Assembly (NCBI RefSeq): GCF_000758525.1
Contig: NZ_CP009241.1
Coordinates: 992,001-1,056,000 of the forward strand
Origin: Paenibacillus sp. FSL H7-0357
Lineage (GTDB): Bacteria; Bacillota; Bacilli; Paenibacillales; Paenibacillaceae
Direction: 5' to 3'
DNA: 64,000 nucleotides
Position numbers and translations under genes: made by a program. Positions 27,201-34,925 of the stretch are shown in pieces. Positions within the stretch are counted from its first letter, which is position 1; every line of letters begins with the position of its first letter. Under the pieces are notes generated by a model. That model ran no database searches and had not been told where the DNA came from. It saw nothing but the letters and a program-made list of their open reading frames with translations.

Positions 27201-27758
27201 ATGAAAACCTTACTGGTAACAGGGTACCGTGCGCATGAGCTCGGTATTTTTGACAGCAAACATCAAGGCATTCCCTATATCAAAAAAGCACTTGCAGGCA
27301 GGTTGATTCCCCTCATTGAAGAGGGGCTGGAATGGATCATTACGCCCGGACAATACGGAGTGGATCTTTGGGCATGTGAGGTGGTGCTTGAGCTGAAAGT
27401 GCAGTATCCCGGACTGAAGCTGGGCATTATTACAGCCCATGCCGCACCGGAAGAGAAATGGAAGGAGGAGAAGCAAAATGAATACCGGCGGATCATTGCC
27501 GGAGCGGATTACTACGGGGCTGTAAGCAATGCTCCTTATGACGGAAGCTGGCAATTCCGGGCCAGGGATGATCTGCTGTTCCGCAAAAGCGACAGCATTC
27601 TGCTCTTCTATGATGAGGACGCTGCCGAAGGAAGCCCGAAGTATTTTAAGGAGCGGGCATTGAAGCTGCATGCGGAGGGGGATTATGGCCTGTTCCTGAT
27701 GCATGCCGAGGAAATCCAGAATATCGCAGATGAAGAAAATCAACGTGAATATGAATGA
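27201..27758 (+). CDS. YpsA-like SLOG-fold protein (DUF1273)
   Basis: A 185-residue protein of the YpsA family. It opens with KTLLVTGYRAHELGIF and contains WIITPGQYGVDLWACEVVLEL, the glycine-rich nucleotide-binding region of the SLOG fold, and YDGSWQFRARD. B. subtilis YpsA affects cell division and stress responses; its biochemical activity is not settled, and the same holds here. The gene is followed after 13 bases by a YCII-domain gene, so they probably form an operon. Confidence 0.88.
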   Translation: MKTLLVTGYRAHELGIFDSKHQGIPYIKKALAGRLIPLIEEGLEWIITPGQYGVDLWACEVVLELKVQYPGLKLGIITAHAAPEEKWKEEKQNEYRRIIAGADYYGAVSNAPYDGSWQFRARDDLLFRKSDSILLFYDEDAAEGSPKYFKERALKLHAEGDYGLFLMHAEEIQNIADEENQREYE

Positions 27759-27771
27759 GGAGGCAATGCCA

Positions 27772-28089
27772 ATGAATTCTGTTTATGAAGAGGATATTTG
27801 TTATGTCATTCTGTTAAGCCCGACCGAACAGGACCGCAGGGATATGGAAATTATACGGGGGCATGTGCGCCATCTGCAGGAGCTGGAACGCAGCGGGCAG
27901 CTCGTGATGTGCGGTCCGTTCAGCGATGCTCCTGGCGGGATGGTCATTATCCGCGCGGAATCGCGCGAAGAAGCAGTGGCCATTGCCGAACGTGACCCTT
28001 ACATCCTCTCGGGCGTCCGCAGCTACGAGCTGCGCACCTGGGACCTGTCGCATGAAGGCAACAAGCATATGGGCATAGCTGCGGATTAA
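27772..28089 (+). CDS. YCII-domain protein (YciI-like)
   Basis: A 105-residue protein with the ferredoxin-like YCII fold: VILLSPTEQDR at the start, HVRHLQELERSGQLVMCGPF in the middle and AIAERDPYILSGV near the end, with the His and Asp positions characteristic of the family. GAGGAGG lies eight bases before the ATG at 27772; the in-frame ATG at 27766 is too close. The function of stand-alone YCII proteins is generally unknown. Confidence 0.85.
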   Translation: MNSVYEEDICYVILLSPTEQDRRDMEIIRGHVRHLQELERSGQLVMCGPFSDAPGGMVIIRAESREEAVAIAERDPYILSGVRSYELRTWDLSHEGNKHMGIAAD

Positions 28090-28101
28090 CGAAAGTGCCG
28101 G

Positions 28102-29559
28102 TTAGATAAAGCTGCGCAGCGAAGGCGCTTTACGGATCTTGTAATTCTGCTCGTACGCATAAGCCAGCTTGATCAGCATAGGCTCCTGGTAGGCCTGCGC
28201 CGAGAAGGTAACGCCGAAGGGGGCGCCGGCCGAGGTATAGCCGGAAGGCACGACGATGGACGGATATCCCGCTCTTGAGGTAATCCGCGCACCGAAGTCG
28301 GCCGGGAACAGCAGAGCATCCAGCCGGTGCTCGCTCATGGTAGCGTCGATGCCCTGTTCCTTGCAGAGCTTAAGGTCAGTGGCGCGGTCGCGCAGGTATT
28401 GCGGTTCCGTCAAGGTGCCGGAAGAGGTGTATTCAGCATCAATCAGCGTGGCTTGCCCGAACCTTAGCGTCTCGACCGGATGGGCATGATTGAAGTCGAT
28501 AATGTTCTTCAGCGTGCGCATCGGAACGCCTGGACCCAGGCGGGCTAGATAGGCATTGATGGAGGTTTTGAATTCATTCAGCACAACGGAGGAATATTTG
28601 ATCTCGCGTGCGGTCTTAATCTCAGCCGGGTCGATAATTGTCGCTCCAAGCTCACGCATTCTCTCCACGGAAGCGTTGAACAATGCCAGCTGCTCTTCCG
28701 TTAATTCTTCGAAATAATAATCCCGCGGAATCCCAATGCGTGCCCCCTGCAGCCCGTTTGGGTCGAGGAAGGCAGTATAATCTTCATGCAGTCTGCCTGC
28801 GCTTGTTCCCATGGCGGCATCGCCGCTATCCTTCCCGAGCATTGCATTCAGCAGCAGTACGGCATCGCGGACGGTTCTTGCCATAGGTCCTGCAGTATCC
28901 TGTGTATTGGACAGCGGGAGGATGCCCGAGCGGCTGATCATGCCTACGGTCGGCTTAATCCCGATGATCGAGCCGAGATTACCGGGGTTGAGGATGGAGC
29001 CGGAGGTCTCCGTTCCTACGGACACTGTGCAGAAGCTGCAGGCTACCGCAACCGCAGAACCGGCGCTGGAGCCGCCTGTCGGTGTGGATATGTTATAAGG
29101 GTTCAGTACCTGTCCGCCCCGGGAGCTGTAGCCCGAAGGCATGCCGTTCGTCATGAAATTGGCGAATTCGGTCATGTTGGCTTTTCCCAGAATAACAGCC
29201 CCGGCTTCCCGCAGTTTAGTAACGATATAGGCATCCTCCCCGGCAAAAGAATCCGCCAAAGCCAGCGATCCCGCACTGGTATGCATTTTATCCCCTGTAT
29301 TGATATTGTCCTTCAGTAAGACCGGTATGCCGTGCATCGGCCCCCGGGGACCCTGCTGCGAACGTTCTACATCCAGAGATTCTGCGATGAACAGTGCATC
29401 CGGATTGATCTCCAGCACGGAGTTGATCGTCAGGCCATTTTTGTCATGGTCGGCAATGCGTTCAAGATACATGAGCACCAGCTGCTTCGAAGTGATCTCT
29501 CCGGCAGCAAGCGCAGTTTGAATCTCCGTTATTGTAGCCTCTACGATTTCAAAACTCAT
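28102..29559 (-). CDS. Amidase signature-family enzyme (GatA-like)
   Basis: A 485-residue amidase with the Ser-cisSer-Lys triad: Lys83 (VLLKDNINT), cis-Ser164 in TGGSSAGSA and nucleophile Ser188 in GTETSGSI. It hydrolyses an amide bond, but the substrate cannot be predicted. It is not the tRNA-dependent GatA, because no gatC or gatB lies beside it and the sequence is closer to free-standing amidases. There is no signal peptide. It ends 13 bases from the convergent YCII gene. Confidence 0.88.
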   Translation of the reverse strand: MSFEIVEATITEIQTALAAGEITSKQLVLMYLERIADHDKNGLTINSVLEINPDALFIAESLDVERSQQGPRGPMHGIPVLLKDNINTGDKMHTSAGSLALADSFAGEDAYIVTKLREAGAVILGKANMTEFANFMTNGMPSGYSSRGGQVLNPYNISTPTGGSSAGSAVAVACSFCTVSVGTETSGSILNPGNLGSIIGIKPTVGMISRSGILPLSNTQDTAGPMARTVRDAVLLLNAMLGKDSGDAAMGTSAGRLHEDYTAFLDPNGLQGARIGIPRDYYFEELTEEQLALFNASVERMRELGATIIDPAEIKTAREIKYSSVVLNEFKTSINAYLARLGPGVPMRTLKNIIDFNHAHPVETLRFGQATLIDAEYTSSGTLTEPQYLRDRATDLKLCKEQGIDATMSEHRLDALLFPADFGARITSRAGYPSIVVPSGYTSAGAPFGVTFSAQAYQEPMLIKLAYAYEQNYKIRKAPSLRSFI

Positions 29560-29720
29560 ACAGGTTCACGCTTCTTTCTCTCTTTGGTTTGTCGTTCTCC
29601 TTCATCTAACCATAGTTTGCCGTGTCTTGACAGCGTTCTTTTTACGACTCCCGGGGCATGCGGATTTCGGGTTGTTTTTGATAGGGTGATTAGAGAGTTC
29701 CAGATGTTGGGTAATGAATG

Positions 29721-29803
29721 CTAACCAAACTTTAGCGTATGCTTTCGAAGCGAGTTTTGTCGAAGCCAATTCAGTGAGGTAACGCGCACAAAAATTTAGG
29801 AGG
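29721..29803 (+). promoter_or_regulatory. Repeat-type leader element upstream of the 29812 lipoprotein gene (copy 1)
   Basis: The segment contains CTAACC, AAACTTT, the near-palindrome AGCGTATGCT, then TCGAAGCGAGTTTTGT and CGAAG, and ends with CGCACAAAAATTTAGGAGG, the Shine-Dalgarno site. The same order of words occurs at 62820-62957. GAGTTTTGT (29752-29760) can pair partly with ACAAAAATT (29788-29796) just before the ribosome site. Function is unknown; its position suggests a 5' untranslated regulatory or structured element. Confidence 0.5.
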
Positions 29804-29811
29804 ACAACATC

Positions 29812-30735
29812 TTGAGAAAATGGACAACATTCGTACTAGGAGTAACGCTGGCAGTCAGCCTGTCGGCCTGTGGCAACAATGAGGCTGCCGAAAAATCAAC
29901 GAATGCTGCCGAAGCATCCGCCACTGCTGCTCCGGCACCGGAAGCAACAGAGAAGGCGGCTGCGGAGCAAACTGCAAATGAGGGGACTCCCACTGTAGAA
30001 GAGCTTATTCAGAAGACGGCAGATGCAAGCCAGGAACTGAAGAGCTTTGCGATGGAATCGCAGATTTCACAGAAGATGAGCATGACCCAAGGGGAGACGA
30101 CCCAGGATCAAAACGTTGAAATGACCATGAAATCAGAATATATGAAGGACCCGCTGCAAATGCATCAGGTGATCCAGATAAATCTGGCGGGGCAGGGAGA
30201 GCAAAAGATGGAGCAGTACATTACTGATGCCGGTTCTTTTAGCTTGGTCAATGGACAGTGGATAAAAATGCCTGCTGAAATGACTGAGCAAGTAATGTCT
30301 GCTATGCAGCAATCGGCCAGTCCGGAGAAGCAGCTGGAACAATTTAAGTCCATCACAGAATTTACGAAGGTCACCGAGGATGGTGAGGATTACGTTCTAA
30401 CCGCTGAGGTATCAGGGGACAATGTGAAGGAACTTGCGAAAAGCTATATGAACCAGAGCGGCAGCGCGGACCCGCAAATGACGGCTTTGATGGATCAGAT
30501 GGACATTAAGAGTATGACAATCGTCTATGGAGTTAATCAAAAAACATACCTGCCCACCCGCACGGATGTGGATATGGTCATGGATATGACCACCGACAGC
30601 CAGAAAATCAGCATAGATATGAAGATGAAAAATGAGATCGGGCAGCATAATGAAATCAAGGCGATCGAGGTCCCGAAGGAAGCTTTGCAGGCAAAGGAAA
30701 TACAGACGCCTTCAGCAACAGCAGCATCAAAGTAA
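29812..30735 (+). CDS. LppX/DUF6612-like lipoprotein
   Basis: A 307-residue secreted lipoprotein. It starts at TTG (TAGGAGG nine bases upstream) and has a lipoprotein signal with lipidated Cys20 (SLSACG), an Ala/Glu/Thr-rich linker (about 21-65), then a domain with repeated amphipathic strands (MEQYITDAGSFSLVNGQWIKM). The domain resembles the DUF6612 or LolA/LppX-like fold of Gram-positive surface lipoproteins. Its role is not known. A strong terminator follows. Confidence 0.75.
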   Translation: MRKWTTFVLGVTLAVSLSACGNNEAAEKSTNAAEASATAAPAPEATEKAAAEQTANEGTPTVEELIQKTADASQELKSFAMESQISQKMSMTQGETTQDQNVEMTMKSEYMKDPLQMHQVIQINLAGQGEQKMEQYITDAGSFSLVNGQWIKMPAEMTEQVMSAMQQSASPEKQLEQFKSITEFTKVTEDGEDYVLTAEVSGDNVKELAKSYMNQSGSADPQMTALMDQMDIKSMTIVYGVNQKTYLPTRTDVDMVMDMTTDSQKISIDMKMKNEIGQHNEIKAIEVPKEALQAKEIQTPSATAASK

Positions 30736-30782
30736 CAACCACGGCTGCAACAGAGTAAATAATAACAATCGCAAGACAAAAC

Positions 30783-30828
30783 AAAGCCCGGCAAAGGTCA
30801 TAAGGACCTTTCCGGGCTTTGCTTTATT
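30783..30828 (+). terminator. Terminator after the DUF6612-like lipoprotein gene
   Basis: AAAGCCCGG (30783) pairs with CCGGGCTTT (30812-30820); the inner AAAGGTC/GGACCTTT part extends the stem. T-rich sequence follows. The hairpin also faces the convergent gene at 30855. Confidence 0.9.
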
Positions 30829-30854
30829 TTGATTAAATAGGGGCGAATATATGT

Positions 30855-31352
30855 CTATTCCGCCGGGACAGGGACAAAACCTTCTTCCGCCAGATACTCT
30901 TCAGCTTCCTGGATTGTCTCGAAGGCCATCTCGAGCTGAAGCCCGGCGTAGAGGTACCAGAGATCTTCCTCCAGCTTCAGGCTTAAGGTATGTCCGTCTC
31001 CATTAACCCAAAGGGTATCGGCAACTGTGGCAGTTTTCTTTTTCTTTTTGCCCTGTGCAGGGACTTCCGGGATATATATGGACAAAGAAGTGATCGACGC
31101 ATCCAGCAGCTCGCGCAGCTCGGACTCCGAATAGTCGCGGATATTCACAAGACCTTTGTCATCACTTTCGTAGCCCCGCAGGAGCCCGGCGAACACGTAG
31201 CCATTACCGTTAGGATGCAGGTGGGAAGCGACAGTTTTCTTCTCATGGCGGCTCTGCTCGTAGTGATAATTCACCCGCCCAAGCGATACATTGCGTCGTT
31301 CAAGCTGGGGGTAGGAATCAAGAATAGCTAATTTTTGTTCAAAAGTAAGCAT
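30855..31352 (-). CDS. Conserved protein of unknown function
   Basis: A 165-residue soluble protein with no signal peptide or membrane segment. Visible features are LDSYPQLERRNVSLGRVNYHY near the start, HPNGNGYVF, a Lys-rich stretch (QGKKKKKTA) near residue 105 and an acidic C-terminus. I prefer ATG at 31352 because CGGAGG lies just before it; a GTG at 31370 is also in frame. It is downstream of a histidine kinase gene on the same strand. I cannot assign a function. Confidence 0.7.
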   Translation of the reverse strand: MLTFEQKLAILDSYPQLERRNVSLGRVNYHYEQSRHEKKTVASHLHPNGNGYVFAGLLRGYESDDKGLVNIRDYSESELRELLDASITSLSIYIPEVPAQGKKKKKTATVADTLWVNGDGHTLSLKLEEDLWYLYAGLQLEMAFETIQEAEEYLAEEGFVPVPAE

Positions 31353-31441
31353 ATACAGCCTCCGGTTCACGGTTTATTGTAAGTGATTATACCATGTGGA
31401 GGAGCGCCGGACTACTTCTTGCACAAGCTCGTGTCAGGGTG

Positions 31442-32842
31442 TCAGGGCACCAGCGGCAGTGTCAGCACGAAGCGGCAGCCTTGTTCCTGGCTACTGCCCA
31501 GCACCAGTGTTCCGCCCATCGCTTCGGCGAGCAGACGGCTGAAGGTCAGACCGAGGCCCAGTCCGCGCAGTGTGCTTTGCTTGTCGTTGCTGCGGAAGAA
31601 GGCTTCGAAGACCTTGTCTCTATTATCCGGCGTAATCCCTGTTCCATTGTCCGCCACAGTAATCTCGGCGTGTCCGGCTGGAGCCAATAGAAGGCTGATG
31701 GTGAGCTGGAGGCTGCTTCCCGGTTTCTTGGCCTGCACGCTGTTATTCAATAAATTGACGATAATCTGCTGGATGCGCAGCGGATCACCCCGCAGGAACA
31801 GGGATTTCTCCGGCATGTGCAGCAGAGGTTCGTTGACATCTGCGCTTTGTGTCAGCTTCCATTGATAGATGATTTCCTCGAGCAGTGGAACTGCATCCAG
31901 CCTGTCGTGGCGGACGGCGACAATACCGGCAGTCAGGGCGTTGTAGTCGAGCAGGTCAGCGACCATACGCTGCAATCGGCTTGCTTCCAGCAAAGCGATA
32001 TCAAGAAATTCTCCGGCTTCCTCCCCTTCAACCACACCTTCACGGACGGCATGGACCAGCCCTTTGATCGAAGTGACCGGTGTCTTCAGCTCATGTGAGA
32101 CTCCGGCCAGCATGACTGCGCGCGACTGCTCGAATTGCTGCAGTTTTCCCGCCATCTCCTGAAAGGACATCAGCAGCTCGTGAATCTCACGTTCCTTTGC
32201 CCCTGTCTCCAGAACAATGTTATACTGGCCGCCGCTGATTTGTGCAGCGGCGGCAGCCACTTTCTGGATCGGTTTGGCCAGCTTGCTGGAGAGGAGATAG
32301 ATGGTCAGCCAGCTTAAGATGATCAGAAAGACGACGAGAATCAAGAAGAAGGTAATCTCTTCCTTCGGGATATGGCGCAGGGAACGTTTGGACTGCAGGA
32401 CAATGACCTGCCCCAGCGCTTCGCCGTCTCCTTGGATTTGGGCGACAGCAGCCTTGAACTCCGGGCTGCGGGAATCGTTTAACGTATCATTGAGCTTATG
32501 CCGCATCGCTTCCTCGCTGAGCGGCGGCTCAGAGAACAGCAGCTGTCCCTCTTTATCTGTGATGATCACACACATTTCCACCGTTAATTTGAAGAAGCGC
32601 TTGCGGTCCTCAACGAGCTTGCTCAGAGTCGGACTGATGTTCATGTTTCCGTCCGTGCCGACACTGCGGTCGGCGATCTCCTGGGCCAGCAGACCGGAGG
32701 TCTGCATGCGGTTGTTCATCGCTTCCTGCTGAATCCACCAGAAAGTGACGAGTGCGGTGAGCAGCAATCCGATGCTGATAATCAGCAGGTAGCGGACAGT
32801 CCAATAGAAGAGGATGGAGGTGCGTTTCTTCAGGTTGTCCAT
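31442..32842 (-). CDS. Two-component sensor histidine kinase (HAMP type)
   Basis: A 466-residue membrane kinase: a membrane segment at about 14-35, an extracytoplasmic loop, a second membrane segment (164-185), HAMP (about 186-240), dimerisation helix with His250 (GVSHELKTPVTS), and the ATPase domain (NLLNNSVQA, VADNGTGI, GLGLGLTFS). Its gene overlaps the OmpR-type response regulator gene by 13 bases, so the two act as a pair. The signal sensed is unknown. Confidence 0.92.
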   Translation of the reverse strand: MDNLKKRTSILFYWTVRYLLIISIGLLLTALVTFWWIQQEAMNNRMQTSGLLAQEIADRSVGTDGNMNISPTLSKLVEDRKRFFKLTVEMCVIITDKEGQLLFSEPPLSEEAMRHKLNDTLNDSRSPEFKAAVAQIQGDGEALGQVIVLQSKRSLRHIPKEEITFFLILVVFLIILSWLTIYLLSSKLAKPIQKVAAAAAQISGGQYNIVLETGAKEREIHELLMSFQEMAGKLQQFEQSRAVMLAGVSHELKTPVTSIKGLVHAVREGVVEGEEAGEFLDIALLEASRLQRMVADLLDYNALTAGIVAVRHDRLDAVPLLEEIIYQWKLTQSADVNEPLLHMPEKSLFLRGDPLRIQQIIVNLLNNSVQAKKPGSSLQLTISLLLAPAGHAEITVADNGTGITPDNRDKVFEAFFRSNDKQSTLRGLGLGLTFSRLLAEAMGGTLVLGSSQEQGCRFVLTLPLVP

Positions 32843-33510
32843 AATTGATACCCCGTTCCTCTGAGCGTGCGAATCTCCCCTTCATCCGCCGGCCAGTGCG
32901 AGAGTGCCTGGCGCAGTCTTTTGATCGATAGATCTACGGCACGGTCGCTGCCCTCATAGTCCATTTCCCATACCTGCTCAATCAGCTGTTCTCTAGTGCA
33001 AATTTGATTCGGGCGTTCAGCCAAAAATAACATCACCGACATGTCGCGCGGGCTGAGGTTGACCTCGGCACCGTTCAGGAAGAGGCTGCGTGCCGAAAAG
33101 TCGATGAACAGGCTGCCGAAATGGCGTTTGCGGCTGCCGTCAGACCACTGGGAAGGGCGGCGCAGCACCGCATTTACGCGGGCCACTACTTCTTCCGGGA
33201 TAAAGGGCTTGGACATATAATCGTCGGCGCCGCCGTCCAGTCCGGCCAGCCGGTCATTGATGCCGTCCCGGGCTGTCAGCATGATGACAGGGCAGCTGCT
33301 CTTCTCGCGGATCAGGCCAAGCAGCTCGAAGCCGTCCATGTTCGGCAGCATAATGTCGAGCAGGATCAGTGCGGGAGGGGAAACTTCAAAGGCTTCCAGC
33401 GCGGCGCGTCCGTCGGCGGCGCGGGTTACGTGGAAGCCGGCTTTTTTGAGATAGGCACTAAGCACCCGGGCAATGGCTTCCTCATCTTCAACAATTAGAA
33501 TCGACTTCAT
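32830..33510 (-). CDS. OmpR-family response regulator
   Basis: A 226-residue regulator with receiver domain (Asp52 in LLDIMLP is the phosphorylation site, Lys of MSKPF at the far end) and a C-terminal winged-helix DNA-binding domain (DLSIKRLRQALSH, RTLRGTGYQL). I use the ATG at 33510 with GGAGG upstream. It is the first gene of the kinase pair, and is divergent from the YceI-domain gene at 33701. Confidence 0.93.
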   Translation of the reverse strand: MKSILIVEDEEAIARVLSAYLKKAGFHVTRAADGRAALEAFEVSPPALILLDIMLPNMDGFELLGLIREKSSCPVIMLTARDGINDRLAGLDGGADDYMSKPFIPEEVVARVNAVLRRPSQWSDGSRKRHFGSLFIDFSARSLFLNGAEVNLSPRDMSVMLFLAERPNQICTREQLIEQVWEMDYEGSDRAVDLSIKRLRQALSHWPADEGEIRTLRGTGYQLWTT

Positions 33511-33700
33511 ATCTAGTGCCTCCTTGAACATGTCCGGCAGGTTGACTGCCATACGGACAGCGGCTGCAGTTTAATTAAAATTTACGACAAGTTTACCACA
33601 TTGTGCAGGCATGTGCTTTGACTTATTCCCGACATATTGCTTTGTTAGAATGGGAAACAAGCCTAACAGGGCGCATAGAAAATGGATGGAGGGAATAAGG

Positions 33701-34435
33701 ATGAACAAAAAAACATGGGTCTGGATTGCCACAGGAGTCGTTATCATCGGAGCTGTTACGGCCTTTGCCTTCTTGAACAAGAGCTTGGGCAATAACGTTG
33801 AAATCGAGTCTGTTATTCCTGCACAGGAACAGGGAACGAATAGTGCGGGCACGGCTGCCGCGAACGCAAATGCAAATGCGAGTGGAGAAACAGCTTCCGG
33901 TGCTGCTGTTACAGCGGAACAATTGAACGGTGCCTGGAGTATTGCCGACACTTCCAAAGTCTATTGGTCGGTGACGACCTCCAAAGAGACAGTGAATTTT
34001 GTGAACGAAAAGGTGCAGGGAACCTGGAATGTGAATCTTGAGGATGCCGCCGCAATGACCGGGGAAGGGACTCTGGAGATGAGCGCGCTGGATTCCGAAA
34101 ATACTCAAAGAGATGAGCATGTCAAAAGCGATGATTACCTCGCGGTAACGAAGTTCCCGCAGTCGACCTTCACCGTGAAGTCGTTCTCTGAACTGCCGGC
34201 AGAATGGACGGAAGGCACCGCAGTACCCGTAGAGATGCAAGGGACACTTACGGTCAAAGGGATTGAGAAGGACGTGACTTTCCAGTCACAGGCCGTATAC
34301 AGCGGAGGACAGCTTCTGCTGTCGGGAACAACAACCGTAACATTTGAGGATTTCGGCATGGTAAGTCCACATTCCATCGTATTGGATACGGAGAACAATC
34401 TCGAAGTACGCCTGGAACTTACGCTTACTAAATAG
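33701..34435 (+). CDS. Membrane-anchored YceI-family protein
   Basis: A 244-residue protein with an N-terminal membrane anchor (about residues 5-23), a low-complexity Ala/Asn linker and a YceI lipocalin-like domain (about 75-244; WSIADTSKVYWSVTTSK, VKGIEKDVTF, EDFGM). YceI folds hold polyisoprenoids or similar hydrophobic molecules; the ligand here is unknown. I use the ATG at 33701, with GGAGGG upstream, not an open frame further 5'. The divergent two-component pair could regulate it (inference). Confidence 0.85.
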   Translation: MNKKTWVWIATGVVIIGAVTAFAFLNKSLGNNVEIESVIPAQEQGTNSAGTAAANANANASGETASGAAVTAEQLNGAWSIADTSKVYWSVTTSKETVNFVNEKVQGTWNVNLEDAAAMTGEGTLEMSALDSENTQRDEHVKSDDYLAVTKFPQSTFTVKSFSELPAEWTEGTAVPVEMQGTLTVKGIEKDVTFQSQAVYSGGQLLLSGTTTVTFEDFGMVSPHSIVLDTENNLEVRLELTLTK

Positions 34436-34516
34436 AATATACAGAGTCTATCACGACTGTTTGTGCCTATCGCTTTTATAAGTGGAAGTCCACTTCAGTG
34501 CAGGGCTGTAAAAGGA

Positions 34517-34563
34517 AAAGAGCAGGGTTTCTCCCGTTATTGGAGAAACCCTGCTCTTTGTTT
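34517..34563 (+). terminator. Terminator after the YceI gene
   Basis: A perfect 18-bp stem (34517-34534 with 34542-34559) around a 7-base loop, with T-rich sequence after it. An additional small palindrome AAGTGGA/TCCACTT sits at 34480-34495. Confidence 0.93.
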
Positions 34564-34722
34564 GTGGTTCAAACACAATTAGCTTTAAGAAGAGGAGGGG
34601 CACGAACAAGTTCTCAAACTTTGAGAGTCACTTATTCTATCCCGGAAATTTGCATCGTCCGAAGTGGCGAGTGCTGGAACCCGGCGTGCAGCCCTCCAGC
34701 GGAGCGGCGTAAAAGCTGGAAA

Positions 34723-34872
34723 CCACGCGGATCCCGCTCAATCAAATGTATTGCTACCTTTGAATTGGCCATTCTGCGCGGATCCCGCTCAATCAAAGGT
34801 ATTACTACCTTTGAATTGGCCATTCTGCGTGGAAACCGCTCAATCAAAGGTATTGCTACCTTTGAATCGGTC
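34723..34872. repeat. Three tandem 51-bp repeats, each with an internal palindrome
   Basis: CCGCTCAATCAAA starts at 34734, 34785 and 34836, a period of exactly 51 bases. Each unit holds ATCAAAGGTA-TTGC-TACCTTTGAA, a 9-10 bp inverted repeat with a four-base loop. The units are near-identical. Since 51 is a multiple of three, frames stay open through them on both strands (for example MANSKVAIHLIERDPR on the minus strand), but no start signal or codon pattern supports a gene. Confidence 0.85.
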
Positions 34873-34925
34873 TTAACGGCCCGGACCGACCTGCGCGTTA
34901 CGGATATCAGGCCGGGCTGCTCTGA

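Noticed and set aside
34723..34872. CRISPR-like array of 51-bp repeats
   Set aside because: Only three units, fully repetitive, with no spacer sequence between them.
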